A stretch of 64,000 bases of DNA from Ophiura sarsii (lineage: Eukaryota; Echinodermata; Ophiuroidea; Amphilepidida; Ophiuridae): assembly GCA_035610835.1 (NCBI GenBank), contig CM069452.1:30058143-30122142 (forward strand), given 5' to 3'. Both the position numbers and the translations under genes were made by a program. A model generated the notes under the pieces. It worked only from the letters and a program-made list of their open reading frames with translations, was not told where the DNA came from and made no database searches. Shown one piece after another: positions 25,079-35,294 of this stretch; within the stretch, counting starts at the first letter, position 1, and each line of letters opens with the position of its first letter.

Positions 25079-25900
25079 ACTCCAATTAACTTTAACTCCC
25101 GGGCGTGTTTTTGTATGAGTTACACTATATGCATATGATCAGGAGGTAAAAAAGGATCAGATGGCGGGTTAGGGTTAATAAAGGAACTGGGAGCGTAAAC
25201 CGTAGAAACCGTAGGCCTTCATCCAGGAACACGTTATGTATTAAACATGTTATTGTTGAAGTGATTGCAAATTGCTGTGGTATGATGTCAGTGCCTCAAC
25301 ATCGCGGACCCATCTACATATATGTATGCGCGCAGGCCACAACGGGCCCTCATCATGCCTATCATGGGATGTCTTTTATATAAATGGGAATGTTATAGGG
25401 ACATGTATAAATATAAAGGGACGGTGTGAGCAAACATTTAACTCCAAATAGCTTTAACTCTCGGGCGTGTTTTTCCCGGTTTCTCCCGAGTTAAACTATG
25501 CATGCATGATCAGGATGAAAAGAGTCAAATCTCTCTGAATCTGAATCTGAATGGTAATCTCAACGCCTCCTTCAGAAGCCAAGGTGTGCGCATATATGTT
25601 GTTCTTTTAGTCTTGCGTTGGTGCTTCGTTGCGTCTGATGAAATCAGCAACGTTTGTCTTGAAAGTATCGGGATTGTTGATGTTGACTAACTTTTCAGGG
25701 GTGGGGTGGGGGGGGGGGGGGATTCAGAGTCTGCATGCGCCATGAATCAAACCCAGACCTTGAGCGTACAAGTATGTACAGTGTTGTTAAAGTTTAACAC
25801 TACATATATAGCGATTCGGATAGGCCCTAGGCCAATCATGGGATGTCTGTTATAACTGGGAATGTTACATGGATATCGGTGTGCGAAAACATGTGTGATT
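25079..25900. repeat. Interspersed direct repeats
   Basis: An ~80-bp phrase (CGGGCGTGTTTTT ... GCATGATCAGGA) occurs at about 25079-25165 and again at 25440-25520. A second phrase (ATCATGGGATGTC ... GGGAATGTTA) occurs at about 25358 and 25838. The interval looks like a diverged segmental duplication. No coding exon is supported. Confidence 0.55.
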
Positions 25901-26282
25901 TAAATGCATATGATGTTTAGGCATGCCTACGGAGGAATAATCAATGTCGACACACAGTTCTCGATACTGGGCACAGACAGATCATGACGATCGACCCCTC
26001 CTCTCGCTGACTCTAAAACTAAAAGACCTAACTTACCCCAATATAAAACCCTAACCCTAGGCCTAATATCACATGTACTGAATACGTGGATGCACATGGG
26101 GTAGCCTACCTGGATTTAAGGGCACATGAGGTTCCTGTATTATGGGGATTTGGAATATTAATGGCACCTGTGATAACTGAATTTTAAGAGTATACACATC
26201 CCATAAACCCCTAACCCGAGAACCGCCCAACCCACGAACCGCGAAATCTAGTGGATAATAAGCTTGAATAGGGGAATGAACC

Positions 26283-26393
26283 AATGAAGCCGGATTTTCA
26301 ATTTATCTTTCCAAATTTGAATTATAACGTAAAATTACCTGATTGGTCGGTTCCTGGTTACCATGGCAACCGTATAAAAAATCCGGCTTCATT
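26283..26393. promoter_or_regulatory. NF-Y + RFX X-box + TATA module inside a 16-bp inverted repeat
   Basis: CTGATTGG at 26339-26346 is a canonical Y/CCAAT box. Nine bases later GGTTACCATGGCAACC (26356-26371) is a canonical RFX X-box. TATAAAA follows at 26373-26379. The module is bracketed by AATGAAGCCGGATTTT and its inverse AAAATCCGGCTTCATT, suggesting a ~110-bp mobile or hairpin unit. It lies ~1.3 kb upstream of the first recognised TRMO exon. Binding is inferred from motif match only. Confidence 0.6.
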
Positions 26394-26484
26394 AATTTGT
26401 GTGCATTGTTCCCATACATCATCTACCAAAGTATGGTGAACATGCAACATTTAGTTTTCTAGTTATCTTTGTACCAGTGTTTAG

Positions 26485-26519
26485 CCAATCAGAGGCCTTG
26501 TCTGGTTACCATAGCAACC
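26485..26519. promoter_or_regulatory. Second CCAAT + X-box pair
   Basis: CCAATCAG (26485-26492) is followed after 11 bases by GGTTACCATAGCAACC (26504-26519), a near-perfect X-box. The pair resembles the first module 150 bp upstream but with the CCAAT box in opposite orientation and no TATA motif. It may be a diverged duplicate or an independent composite site. Confidence 0.55.
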
Positions 26520-26550
26520 AGATCAAAATAACGCGCATTTTCTAAAATGC

Positions 26551-27459
26551 TGTTACGGTAGCACACCTCTAAATAATAGGAAGTCGAAATTAGACGACCA
26601 TTTTGCACCTTATTTTGATCGATGCGCGACGCTTCAAAAGATGATATCTCAATGACCATTGTGATTTAGGAATTGATTTTGGTATCAAATTAAGCCCAAA
26701 GACAATGCTTATAATATGATTATAACGATAGATCGATTTTAACGATTTAAAGTTAGGAAAATGTTAGGCCTACGACTATGCTAGAAACCCGACATTAATT
26801 AGCAAAAGACAAGTTTTTGAATTACGGCCGATGCGCTTAGATTCCCGACTGTGTAAAATCTAACTGTTATCGATATATAATTTACAATTTTAATCGAAAG
26901 CTTGCTAAAATAGCTAGAGTTTAATACCAAATTGAAAGAATTTCTATGTCTAAATTTCTATTTATGCCCCCAAACTATGACGCATTATACACGCAGGCCA
27001 CCATACTTTTAGATTTTTAGAAGATTTAAACCATGTTCTGGCAAGGTTATTTTTAAATTTACACATAGAAAGTCATTCAATTTGGTATTAAACTCTAGCT
27101 ATTTTAGCAAGCTTATGATTAAAATTGTAAAATATGTATCGATAACAGTTAGATTTTAAGCAATCGAGCATCTAAGCCCTCTACGGTCATTTTTCAAGTT
27201 GATTTTTCGCAAGACTTACGGCCGTGCACCGTGAAAGTAGGACTACTATTTATTAACAACAAATAGTTAATATTATTTGTGAATGATCTATCATTAAAAT
27301 TCATATTGTTAGCTTTAATTTGATACCAACCTCGTCTGCTAAATCACTGTAGTTCTCGAGAAATCACTATTTTAATCACGCGTATTGATAAGAAGTATTG
27401 CGCAATAAGAGTTGCAAGTTTTCGCCTGGAACTATTTAGAGGTGTGCTACCTTACCTAA
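26551..27459. mobile_element. ~900-bp long palindrome upstream of TRMO exon 1
   Basis: The termini GGTAGCACACCTCTAAATA and TATTTAGAGGTGTGCTACC are inverted. The arms match throughout with divergence: TTGGTATCAAATTAA, AACTGTTATCGATA and GCTTGCTAAAATAGCTAGAG each have inverted partners. The axis is near 27005. Inner arms are better conserved than the middle of the arms. A full-length foldback DNA element is likely, though no target duplication is evident. Confidence 0.75.
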
Positions 27460-27653
27460 GCTTCAATTTGATATATGACTCTAAGGGGTAAACCCATGGT
27501 AACATTGAGAAAATCTGTTTCCAAAATTGGTGAAAATAACATAGACCCCCCCCTTAAGATTGGACTGCAATCATATTGATCTTATAAGGCGCCTATCTCC
27601 TGGATGTCCATTTGTAATGCTTTTTGTGTCTTTTGTTTTTTTCAGACCATGAT

Positions 27654-30600
27654 ATGCTGTACACTGTTTTGATGAGGAAGATCATATCCCCAATAATTTC
27701 ATCATCAGCAATGGCATCAAGAGGAGCACCAATTCAATACCTTAGTGAATCAACAACGATCCAACAACACCAGCCAAACGTTAAAAAACAGAAAACTGAA
27801 CAGACAGTTGAAAATAAGATTCTCAAAACTGTTTCGCCAATCGGGTATATAAAGTCTTGTTTCAAAAGCAAGAATGGTACCCCAAGACAACCGTCGGTGT
27901 GTTCTTTCTCCAGAGCCAAGCTGGACATACTCAAGTCTGTATTTCAGTGCCCTGATCATTCTCTACAAGGACTGGAGCAGTTCTCCCATGTGTGGTGAGT
28001 AGAGGATCTCATTGAATGTATGTAGCCTCTTGAAAAAATTGACCATAAAGTAGTAAATGTTTAATTGTGACCTATCACATCAAAACATACCTCTTGTCAG
28101 TGTTTCTAGTTTCAAGAAATGAAGTAATATGTCTTGGAAAATATAAAGAAAATTAAAAGGAAATGCTATGAAGATATCTATTCATCATTCCCAATTCTTA
28201 AGGCTATATGTTTTGGTGATGTTAAAATCAGCCATTGGATTTAAAACCCCAAGAGGTATGTTTTGATGTGACGGGTCACAATTGTGTGTGTAAGTGTTTA
28301 CTGAAATGCAAACAAGCTTAAATTTCTAACTGAAAAAAGCAAGAAGATTTGGGCTTAAAAAAGCAGGCATGCTGACCTAATGCTGAAGGTTAAAGTGAGT
28401 AAAGATGGAAACAATTAAAAAAAACCCACTTCAAACAATCAATTTAATTTCCAATATACTCTTTAGCCCTTTCGATACAAATGTAGGCCAAGAGAATGAA
28501 AATATCGTACCGAATCCTGGTTCGTAAGTTTAGCCACTTTGCCACTTGAAAGACAGAAGATGTTTTTAGTTTTTAGTTTTCAGAACTGAATAACTACAAC
28601 GTGTGTATTCCTAAGAAAAGAACATAACATCCTCTCATTTTTTTATATTTTTTTATATATAATTCTTTATTTCATACTTTCAGGATTATGTTTCTATTCC
28701 ACAAGAACGGCCAAGACACATTCACTAAAGCTAAGGTGAAGCCACCAAGGTTAAATGGAGCCAAGGTTGGACTGTTTGCCACTCGTAGTCCTCACCGGCC
28801 CAATCCTATTGGTTTGACCCTGGCAAAGTTGGATCAAGTGAAAGGTAAGAACTTGGTATAGATAAGTTGGTTGGTAGGCCCATTGTGTGTAACTTTCATG
28901 GGGTTGTATAGCTTTGTTTTTGGAGCTAAAGTTAGTTTAAGGAGTGGATAATATGTTATCTCTAAATATTGGGCCAATGACCATACAGAGGTAAACACAT
29001 GGCAAGTTTTTTTCCCTACCATCTAGTTTTGTATTGAGTTTCTCACCCATCAAAAAAAGTATGCAGCTGTGTCAGTGTATGTACATGCATACAGCATTCA
29101 TTAAAGTAAAGCATTCAAATGAAGTTGGTAATTTTGTTCTTATTTTGAACACAAGTATGTTTTATTTTCGTACAGGAGGAACTCTCTTATTTTATTCATC
29201 CAGTTACACTAGACATCAACAAATATGTACCAACATGATATTAAATCCAGCTACATATTGAATGTAAACAAGTGTTTTGTTTTCTTTAAACTCATTATCC
29301 AGCATTGATTTCATTGAAAGCACTCCATATATCAGGCATTAAACCCAATGTACACTAATATATGATAATCCGACCCAGCTAATGTATTGACAATAAACAA
29401 TTATGTGTTGTTTTTTTCACAGGAGGAACGCTCTATTTATCAGGTGTTGATATCATTGAAGGCACTCCTGTACTAGACATAAAACCCTATGTACCTACAT
29501 ATGACAATCCAGCTAACGTATTGAATGGCGATAAGAACACACAGAGATCAGTGACAGAAGACAGCGACAGTGGTGATGTCACAGAGGATGCCACTGGAAA
29601 TCTGCTGGCAACATCTGACAAGGATAGAACAGTAATGATATCTGAACAATGTATGCCAGCCAGTGTTGCATTGGATTCATCTACAGTAGAGAAACATAAC
29701 CACCAGACAAGGTCCTCTTTGGAGGAAAATGATCGGATGGACGTCTCGCCTAATTCTGAACTACACCATTGTAAAGGTGACTCGCAACACAACTCACAAG
29801 ACATATCATCCTCTCAGGCAAGAGAAGATAGAACCCAAACAGACAGTACTGAACACAAAGCCTCCACTACTGGAGATCATTCTGACAGGATCTCTGCTAC
29901 TGGAGACCTTTCTGACAGGATCTCTGAACCTGAGGTTAAAGTAGCTGATTGGATACAGAGTCCACCTATTACAAAACTGCAGGTTGAGTTTACTCCAAAA
30001 GCAGAGCGTCAACTGTCTGCTTTCCAGCCTCAAACGAATGAGGGTATGTCATTAATTGCAGTTTGTTGTTTTATCTTTTTATCCCCCTGGTTTGTAAAAC
30101 CAGAAGGGGATTTTGTCATCATGTCAATGGGTGTGTGTGCGTATGTGTGGGGGTGTGTCCGTATGTGCCTTTTGGTTAGCCTTTTTGGTTAGCCTTTTTT
30201 CCGAATGCTGTATCTTTTGAACGGATGGATGGATTGACTTCAAACCTTCAGCGATAGATAGGCCATGGTCAAAAGATGTGGCTGCTTGTTTTGGGGTCTA
30301 ATTTGCATAGGTCATCTGAGGTCAAAGGTCATCCAGAGGTCAAATCTTAAAAGTTGCCCGATTGACGTCAAACTTAGAGAAAAGAAACATGAAAGCCGGG
30401 TGATTATTTTTTGGGGTCTACTTTGCATAGGTCATCTGAGGTCAAAGGTCATCCAGGGGTCAAATCGTAAAAGTTGCCAGATTGACTTCAAACTTGGAGA
30501 AAAGAAACATGAACACCGGGTGAACATGTCTAAAATAAATTAGAGTTCATCCAAGGTCATCTGAGGTCAAAGGTCATCCAGAGGTCAAATCGTAAAAGTT

Positions 30601-33600
30601 GCCCGATTGACGGCAAACTTGGAGACAAGAAACATGAACACCGGGTGAACATGTCTGAAATAAATTAGAGGTCATCTGAGGTCAAAGGTCATCCAGAGGT
30701 CAAATCGTAAAAGTTGTCCGATTGACGTCAAACTTGGAGACAAGAAACATGAACACCGGGGGAACATGATTAAATTGTTCTGTTTACAAATCCAAATATC
30801 TACTCACATGACTAGACAGTTTCGTCTTCCCGATCGGAAGACTTCTTCGGTAGTGACTGGATCCACTTGATTTTCCCGCGAGATTTACTATCACTCTCGG
30901 TCCCAGGAATCTCAGGTGTTGTTATCAGTGGATCGTATACATGATTTAGAGAATAAATACCCTCGTCGCGGTTGATGATTTTGGCCCCCTGCCTTCGTAT
31001 CCAAATGGATTCTCTTATCCAACGCTTGTGTTTGTCAAAGTCTTCGAGGAGACGTCTACAAGCAGAAGTTCGGTGCCGCCATGGGCAGTCCTGTCAGCCC
31101 CATCATTGCTAACTTGTTCATGGAATGGCTAGAACAGGAAGCTATCGCTACAGCACCCATCACTTGTAAACCAAAACTGTGGAAGCGCTATGTAGATGAC
31201 ATCCTCGAGATCATCAAGAAAGACACTACACAACAACTAACAGACCACCTGAACACAATTGACGACACGGGTAACATCAAGTTCACACACGAAGAGGAAG
31301 ACAATGGACAGATACCTTTCCTCGACACCCTCATTGTCCGAAAAGCAGATGGCTCTGTGAAGTTATTAATCTACAGAAAAAAGACACACACGGACCAGTA
31401 CCTAAACTTCTCGTCTCAACATCCTCTACATCAAAAACTGGGAGTTATACGAACACTGTTTGACAGAATGAACAAAATCGTCACAGAAGAACCAGACAAG
31501 ATTGCAGAAGAAAAAAGGATCAAAGAAGCGTTAGGAAGGTGTGGATACCCCAGCTGGGCGTTCAAAAGAGTACAACAACAGATGAAGGACAAGATCACAA
31601 AGAAAGCCAAGAAAAAGGATGACACCAAAGTGAGTAATGGCATGGTGGTTATCCCCTACATCCAAGGTGTGTCCGAAAGACTGCAAAGATCCTTTAAGAA
31701 ATACGACATCCAGACTGCAATGAAACCCTACAACACACTTAAACGGCTATTAGTGCATCCCAAAGACAAACGTGACACGCTACAGACCAGCGATTGTGTC
31801 TACAAGATCCCTTGTCACTCTTGCGACAAGGCCTACGTCGGTGAGACAGGCCGTCTGTTTGGAACAAGGCTTAACGAACACAAGAAAGATGCCAAAAAAG
31901 TAAGCAACAAGAAGTTCACGAGAGCCAACAGAAAAGATTCTACGACGGAACAACATAAATCAGCTGTCACAGACCACATAGCACAAGAGAATCACACAAT
32001 CGACTGGGACGGGGCTTCAATCCTTGACAAAGACTTTGACAAACACAAGCGTTGGATAAGAGAATCCATTTGGATACGAAGGCAGGGGGCCAAAATCATC
32101 AACCGCGACGAGGGTATTTATTCTCTAAATCATGTATACGATCCACTGATAACAACACCTGAGCTTCCTGGGACCGAGAGTGATAGTAAATCTCGCGGGA
32201 AAATCAAGTGGATCCAGTCACTACCGAAGAAGTCTTCCGATCGGGAAGACGAAACTGTCTAGTCATGTGAGTAGATATTTGGATTTGTAAACAGAACAAT
32301 TTAATCATTTCATTCTACAATCCTGATGAACTTATTCAAAGACCGGGGGAACATGTCTAAAATAAATTAGAGGTCATCTGAGGTCAAAGGTCATCCAGAG
32401 GTCAAATCGTAAAAGTTGTCCGATTGACGTCAAACTTGGAGACAAGAAACATGAACACCGGGGGAACATGTCTAAAATAAATTGGAGGTCATCCGAGGTC
32501 AACAGTCGTTAGAGGTCAACCAAGGTCAACAAGGGGTTAAATTGTGCAATGAACACCAGGGGAACATGTCAAAAAATAATCAGAGGTCATCTGAGGTCAA
32601 AGGTCATCCAGAGGTCAAATCCTAAAAGTTGCCCAATTGACGTCAAACTTGGAGTAAAGAAACTGAACACCGGGTGAACATGTCTAAAATTAATTAGAGG
32701 TCATCCGAGGTCAACGGTTATTAGAGGTCATCCCAGGTCAAGGGTCACCAATGGGGTTACATCGTGCAATGAACACCAAGGGAACATGTAAAAAAATAAT
32801 TAGCGGTCATCTGAGGTCAAAGGTCATCTAGAGGTCAAATCGTTAAAGTTGCCAGATTGACCTCAAACTTGGAGAAAAGAAACATGAACACCGGGGGAAC
32901 ATGTCTAAAATAAATTGGAGGTCATCCGAGGTCAACAGTCGTTAGAGGTCAACCAAGGTCAAAGGTCAACAAGGGGTTAAATTGTGCAATGAACACCGGG
33001 GGAACATGTCAAAAAATAATCAGAGGTCATCTGAGGTCAAAGGTCATCCAGAGGTCTAATCCTAAAAGTTGCCCAATTGACGTCAAACTTGGAGGAAAGA
33101 AACTGAACACCGGGTGAACATGTCTAAAATTAATTAGAGGTCATCCGAGGTCAACGGTTATTAGAGGTCATCCCAGGTCAAGGGTCACCAATGGGGTTAC
33201 ATCGTGCAATGAACACCAAGGGAACATGTCAAAAAATAATTAGAGGTCATCTGAGGTCAAAGGTCATCTAGAGGTCAAATCGTTAAAGTTGCCAGATTGA
33301 CCTCAAACTTGGAGAAAAGAAACATGAACACCGGGGAAACATGACCCATACATCACCTTTGACCTCATTTAGTTGATCTCCCAGCCAGGGGGATTCGCAA
33401 GTCGTGACTTGCAGTATTTTTTATAATTCCAGTTGGTTAGTTTATCTTGATCTGGAATTTAACAGATTTCACACTGGGTCATGTACAGGGTGTCTATTAC
33501 GAAGTGAATCCCCTGCCCTACCATGCTTTGTCCAGATCCTTCCACAAATGTTACTGAGACTGAACAGTTACTGTTCCTTTTACTTATGTACAACCTTCTG

Positions 33601-34697
33601 CTCCCTAAGTGTGCTATGGAAACATCTTACAACATGTTCTTGTTTTTAAAACGCTTATTTTTTTGTCCCCTTTGTCCTCCTTTTCTACTCTTTTTATCAA
33701 TTTTTTTGTTGTGGTCACCAAGCACCAAATTAGTCCCTGGAGGAAGTATTTTATTTGGTAAAAGAACTAAAGAATATTAGACGCCCCAGAGTCATAACCG
33801 ATAACAGGATTGTCTTAACAATATGTGATGCGATCTGTGAAAACCCGTCTGATGTCGCAAAATGTGAACTAGGGATTATGGGTAAAAAAAATACTTTTTT
33901 TTTTTAAAAATTTTTTTAAAACATTTTTTATAGATTTTTTTAAAGATAATTAGTTTCCAATACTTTGTGTCATCATCTTTCATGACATTTCACTTTCAAA
34001 AACTTACTTAAGTCACTTTTAATATTAACCTTATAATGTTATTATATTGAATGTATCCTTTTTGGCCTGTTTTCATGATTTCTTATTTTGTAGCTGTTTA
34101 TGACATCACAATCATCATTCACTTATAACTTTTTTTGTAGTGATCGTAGAAAAATGATCGAAACAGTTCTGTAATCAGCACAGTTTCAGCTTTCTTATGA
34201 TATAAATATCTCCAATATGAAAAATGCCACCATGTGGCGGGTTTTCACAGATCGCATCACATCTAAGGTGTGCATATGCTTTCCTGTTGTCTAAAATGAA
34301 ACAAGCTTGATAGAATATTGGCAGATACGTGTAGTTAATGTGAAAATGAGTGTAAGGTCAGCAATGTCTGTGATCTCTAGAAGGAAACGCCACAATCAGC
34401 ATAATTGACCCATTAACCTATTAACAACTAACTCTTCACTCTGAATCTTCTTCCCCAGGTAGCTCCACATCAACGGGTGACTGTGTGCTAGAATTCTTCA
34501 AGAATACCCAGGAAGCCAAGCAAGCCATTAGCGAGATCCTCGAGGCAGACCCCAGATCCACCTACAGACGCACATCCTGCTCGGATAGACTGTACTTCTT
34601 TGCCGTGGACACGATACATGTTACTTGCTGGTTCTATGATGGGATAGCGGAGGTGATAAGAATACAACCATTTAAAGAAGCTAAATTAACAAGTTAA
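27654..34697 (+). CDS. TRMO: tRNA (adenine(37)-N6)-methyltransferase, TrmO/TsaA family, spliced
   Basis: Four coding exons are visible: 27646-27994, 28684-28844, 29423-30043 and 34459-34697. All junctions are GT/AG and phase-matched. The protein is ~453 residues from the ATG at 27654; an in-frame Met lies at 27711. An acceptor-like TTTTTTCAG at 27645 suggests an upstream exon not recognised here, so the start is uncertain. TrmO enzymes use S-adenosylmethionine to methylate t6A37 of tRNA-Thr. Family marks are NGTPRQPSVCSFSRA, LEQFSHVW, the signature TRSPHRPNPIGLTLAKL, and GTPVLDIKPYVPTYD. A Ser/Thr/Asp-rich insert (about residues 205-370) separates this core from the C-terminal part with DPRSTYRR and HVTCWFYDGIAEVI. 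Length is close to vertebrate TRMO. An AATAAA at about 34962 could serve polyadenylation. Confidence 0.93.
28063..28283. mobile_element. 221-bp MITE in TRMO intron 1
   Basis: AATTGTGACCTATCACATCA at the left end and TGATGTGACGGGTCACAATT at the right are inverted, and the arms extend through AAAACATACCTCTT. No coding capacity. It sits wholly within the first recognised intron and should be removed by splicing. Confidence 0.75.
29166..29272 (+). pseudogene. Decayed duplicate of TRMO exon 3, copy 1
   Basis: ACAGGAGGAACTCTCTTATTTTATTC mirrors the true exon-3 start (ACAGGAGGAACGCTCTATTTATC). It is followed by CTAGACATCAACAAATATGT and AATCCAGCTACATATTGAATG, matching the exon's later part. An internal deletion removes the middle, and in-frame coding with TRMO is lost. 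Both copies lie in intron 2. Confidence 0.8.
29290..29393 (+). pseudogene. Decayed duplicate of TRMO exon 3, copy 2
   Basis: CAGCATTGATTTCATTGAAAGCACTCC matches the exon-3 phrase encoding VDIIEGTP. It is followed by ATTAAACCCAATGTACACTA and CCAGCTAATGTATTGA. The exon start and its acceptor are missing and stops are present. Neighbouring intron phrases (TAAACAA...TGTTTTG) are repeated too, so whole exon-plus-intron units were duplicated. Confidence 0.8.
30300..30754 (+). repeat. AGGTCA-rich tandem array, left part
   Basis: About four units of ~115-125 bp, each with AGGTCATCTGAGGTCAAAGG, CATCCAGAGGTCAAAT, AAGTTGCCCGATTGACGTCA and AACATGAACACCGGG. Each contains AGGTCAAAGGTCA, a perfect direct repeat of the nuclear-receptor half-site with one-base spacing (DR1). 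Perfect DR1 copies start at 30319, 30439, 30564 and 30679. Confidence 0.9.
30769..32341 (+). mobile_element. Penelope-like element with 279-bp inverted terminal segments
   Basis: The insertion splits the AGGTCA array and is flanked by the 14-bp direct repeat ACCGGGGGAACATG (30755-30768, 32342-32355), which may be a target duplication. The segment 30766-31044 is the inverse of 32030-32308, essentially identical over 279 bp. The left copy is therefore an inverted copy of the 3' end of the coding region plus 3' flank. Partial, inverted terminal copies are characteristic of Penelope-like elements. The body is 5' truncated within the reverse transcriptase. Confidence 0.9.
31048..32262 (+). CDS. 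Penelope-like reverse transcriptase/GIY-YIG protein, 5'-truncated
   Basis: The frame opens at the inverted-repeat junction and reads YKQKFGAAMGSPVSP, the RT block preceding the catalytic motif; the first Met is at 31081. The catalytic YVDD is at 31189-31200, followed by IPFLDTLIVRK and YRKKTHTDQYLNF (thumb region). A C-terminal GIY-YIG-type endonuclease begins VYKIPCHSC and continues YVGETGRLFGTRLNEHK, ending at 32262. RT plus GIY-YIG in this order defines Penelope-like elements. The frame has no internal stop across ~400 residues, but the N-terminal RT fingers are missing, so it is likely inactive. Confidence 0.92.
   Translation, partial: GDVYKQKFGAAMGSPVSPIIANLFMEWLEQEAIATAPITCKPKLWKRYVDDILEIIKKDTTQQLTDHLNTIDDTGNIKFTHEEEDNGQIPFLDTLIVRKADGSVKLLIYRKKTHTDQYLNFSSQHPLHQKLGVIRTLFDRMNKIVTEEPDKIAEEKRIKEALGRCGYPSWAFKRVQQQMKDKITKKAKKKDDTKVSNGMVVIPYIQGVSERLQRSFKKYDIQTAMKPYNTLKRLLVHPKDKRDTLQTSDCVYKIPCHSCDKAYVGETGRLFGTRLNEHKKDAKKVSNKKFTRANRKDSTTEQHKSAVTDHIAQENHTIDWDGASILDKDFDKHKRWIRESIWIRRQGAKIINRDEGIYSLNHVYDPLITTPELPGTESDSKSRGKIKWIQSLPKKSSDREDETV
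32356..33345 (+). repeat. AGGTCA-rich tandem array, right part
   Basis: Continues the array after the retroelement. Here the units form a higher-order period of about 440 bp: near-identical blocks start at about 32460 and 32900. Perfect DR1 copies start at 32381, 32594, 32814, 32956, 33034 and 33254. The phrase GAACACCGGGGGAACATGTC recurs in most units. Confidence 0.9.
33823..34261. mobile_element. MITE in TRMO intron 3
   Basis: ATGTGATGCGATCTGTGAAA at the left end is inverted at the right as TTTCACAGATCGCATCACAT. About 26 of 27 terminal bases match. The interior is T-rich and non-coding. Target duplication is unclear. Confidence 0.8.
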
Positions 34698-34931
34698 TAC
34701 TGTAATTTTAGCAAATGTTTTTTGTATATAAAGACACAGACAAATATATTTTGTAATACAGTTACATATTAAGGGCAAGAAAAAAAGCAAAAAGGTCTGT
34801 CTCGCATTTGAATGCGCATAAGTATGTGGAGTCATTTTTGCTGCATAACCCTACGCGATGAGCTCAATTTTGAGCTTTTTTGTTGTTGTTGGTTGGTTGT
34901 CTGAAAAATGTTGAAAACAAATGGCTCCGAA

Positions 34932-34955
34932 GGGGGGGGGGGGGGGGGGGGGGGG
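34932..34955. repeat. G24 homopolymer
   Basis: Run of 24 G about 240 bp after the TRMO stop, so it may lie in the 3' UTR. Confidence 0.9.
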
Positions 34956-35294
34956 AAACACAATAAATAAAAAAATCTGCATTTAGCATAGCTATTTTTA
35001 AAAAATCCAACAAAAATCATGTATTGCATAGCTATTTTCCACGTTTGACGTCAAAAATGTATGTGTTGTATCCTTCAGGCCATATTCTGATGATTTGAGC
35101 CATATTTCCAAGTATTCATATAGCAGGTGAACAGTATTAATTTACATTGTACTTTATAACTTAATCCTGTTTACAAAATTACATATGTAACAAATATCCA
35201 TAAACGCCCCCATATACACCTCAACACTCATCCCTGCTGTAAAATGATGCAATATTTAAAAGGTTCCTTTGATTCTGATTACACTAGACATATA

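Larger units (their letters stand above)
30081..33394. mobile_element. Composite repeat element in TRMO intron 3 bounded by ATCCCCCTGG ends
   Basis: ATCCCCCTGG at 30081-30090 is inverted as CCAGGGGGAT at 33385-33394, and between them lies a tandem array broken by a retroelement. The ends and the array probably form one repeat family. No transposase frame is visible, and no clear target duplication was identified. Confidence 0.55.

Noticed and set aside
25165..25180. TTAGGG-like telomeric words (also near 26048 and 63745)
   Set aside because: Only one or two units; no tandem telomeric tract.
29487..29804. 105-codon minus-strand frame opposite TRMO exon 3
   Set aside because: Shadow of the TRMO coding exon on the other strand.
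31431..31643. Minus-strand frame opposite the Penelope-like ORF
   Set aside because: Shadow of the plus-strand RT frame.
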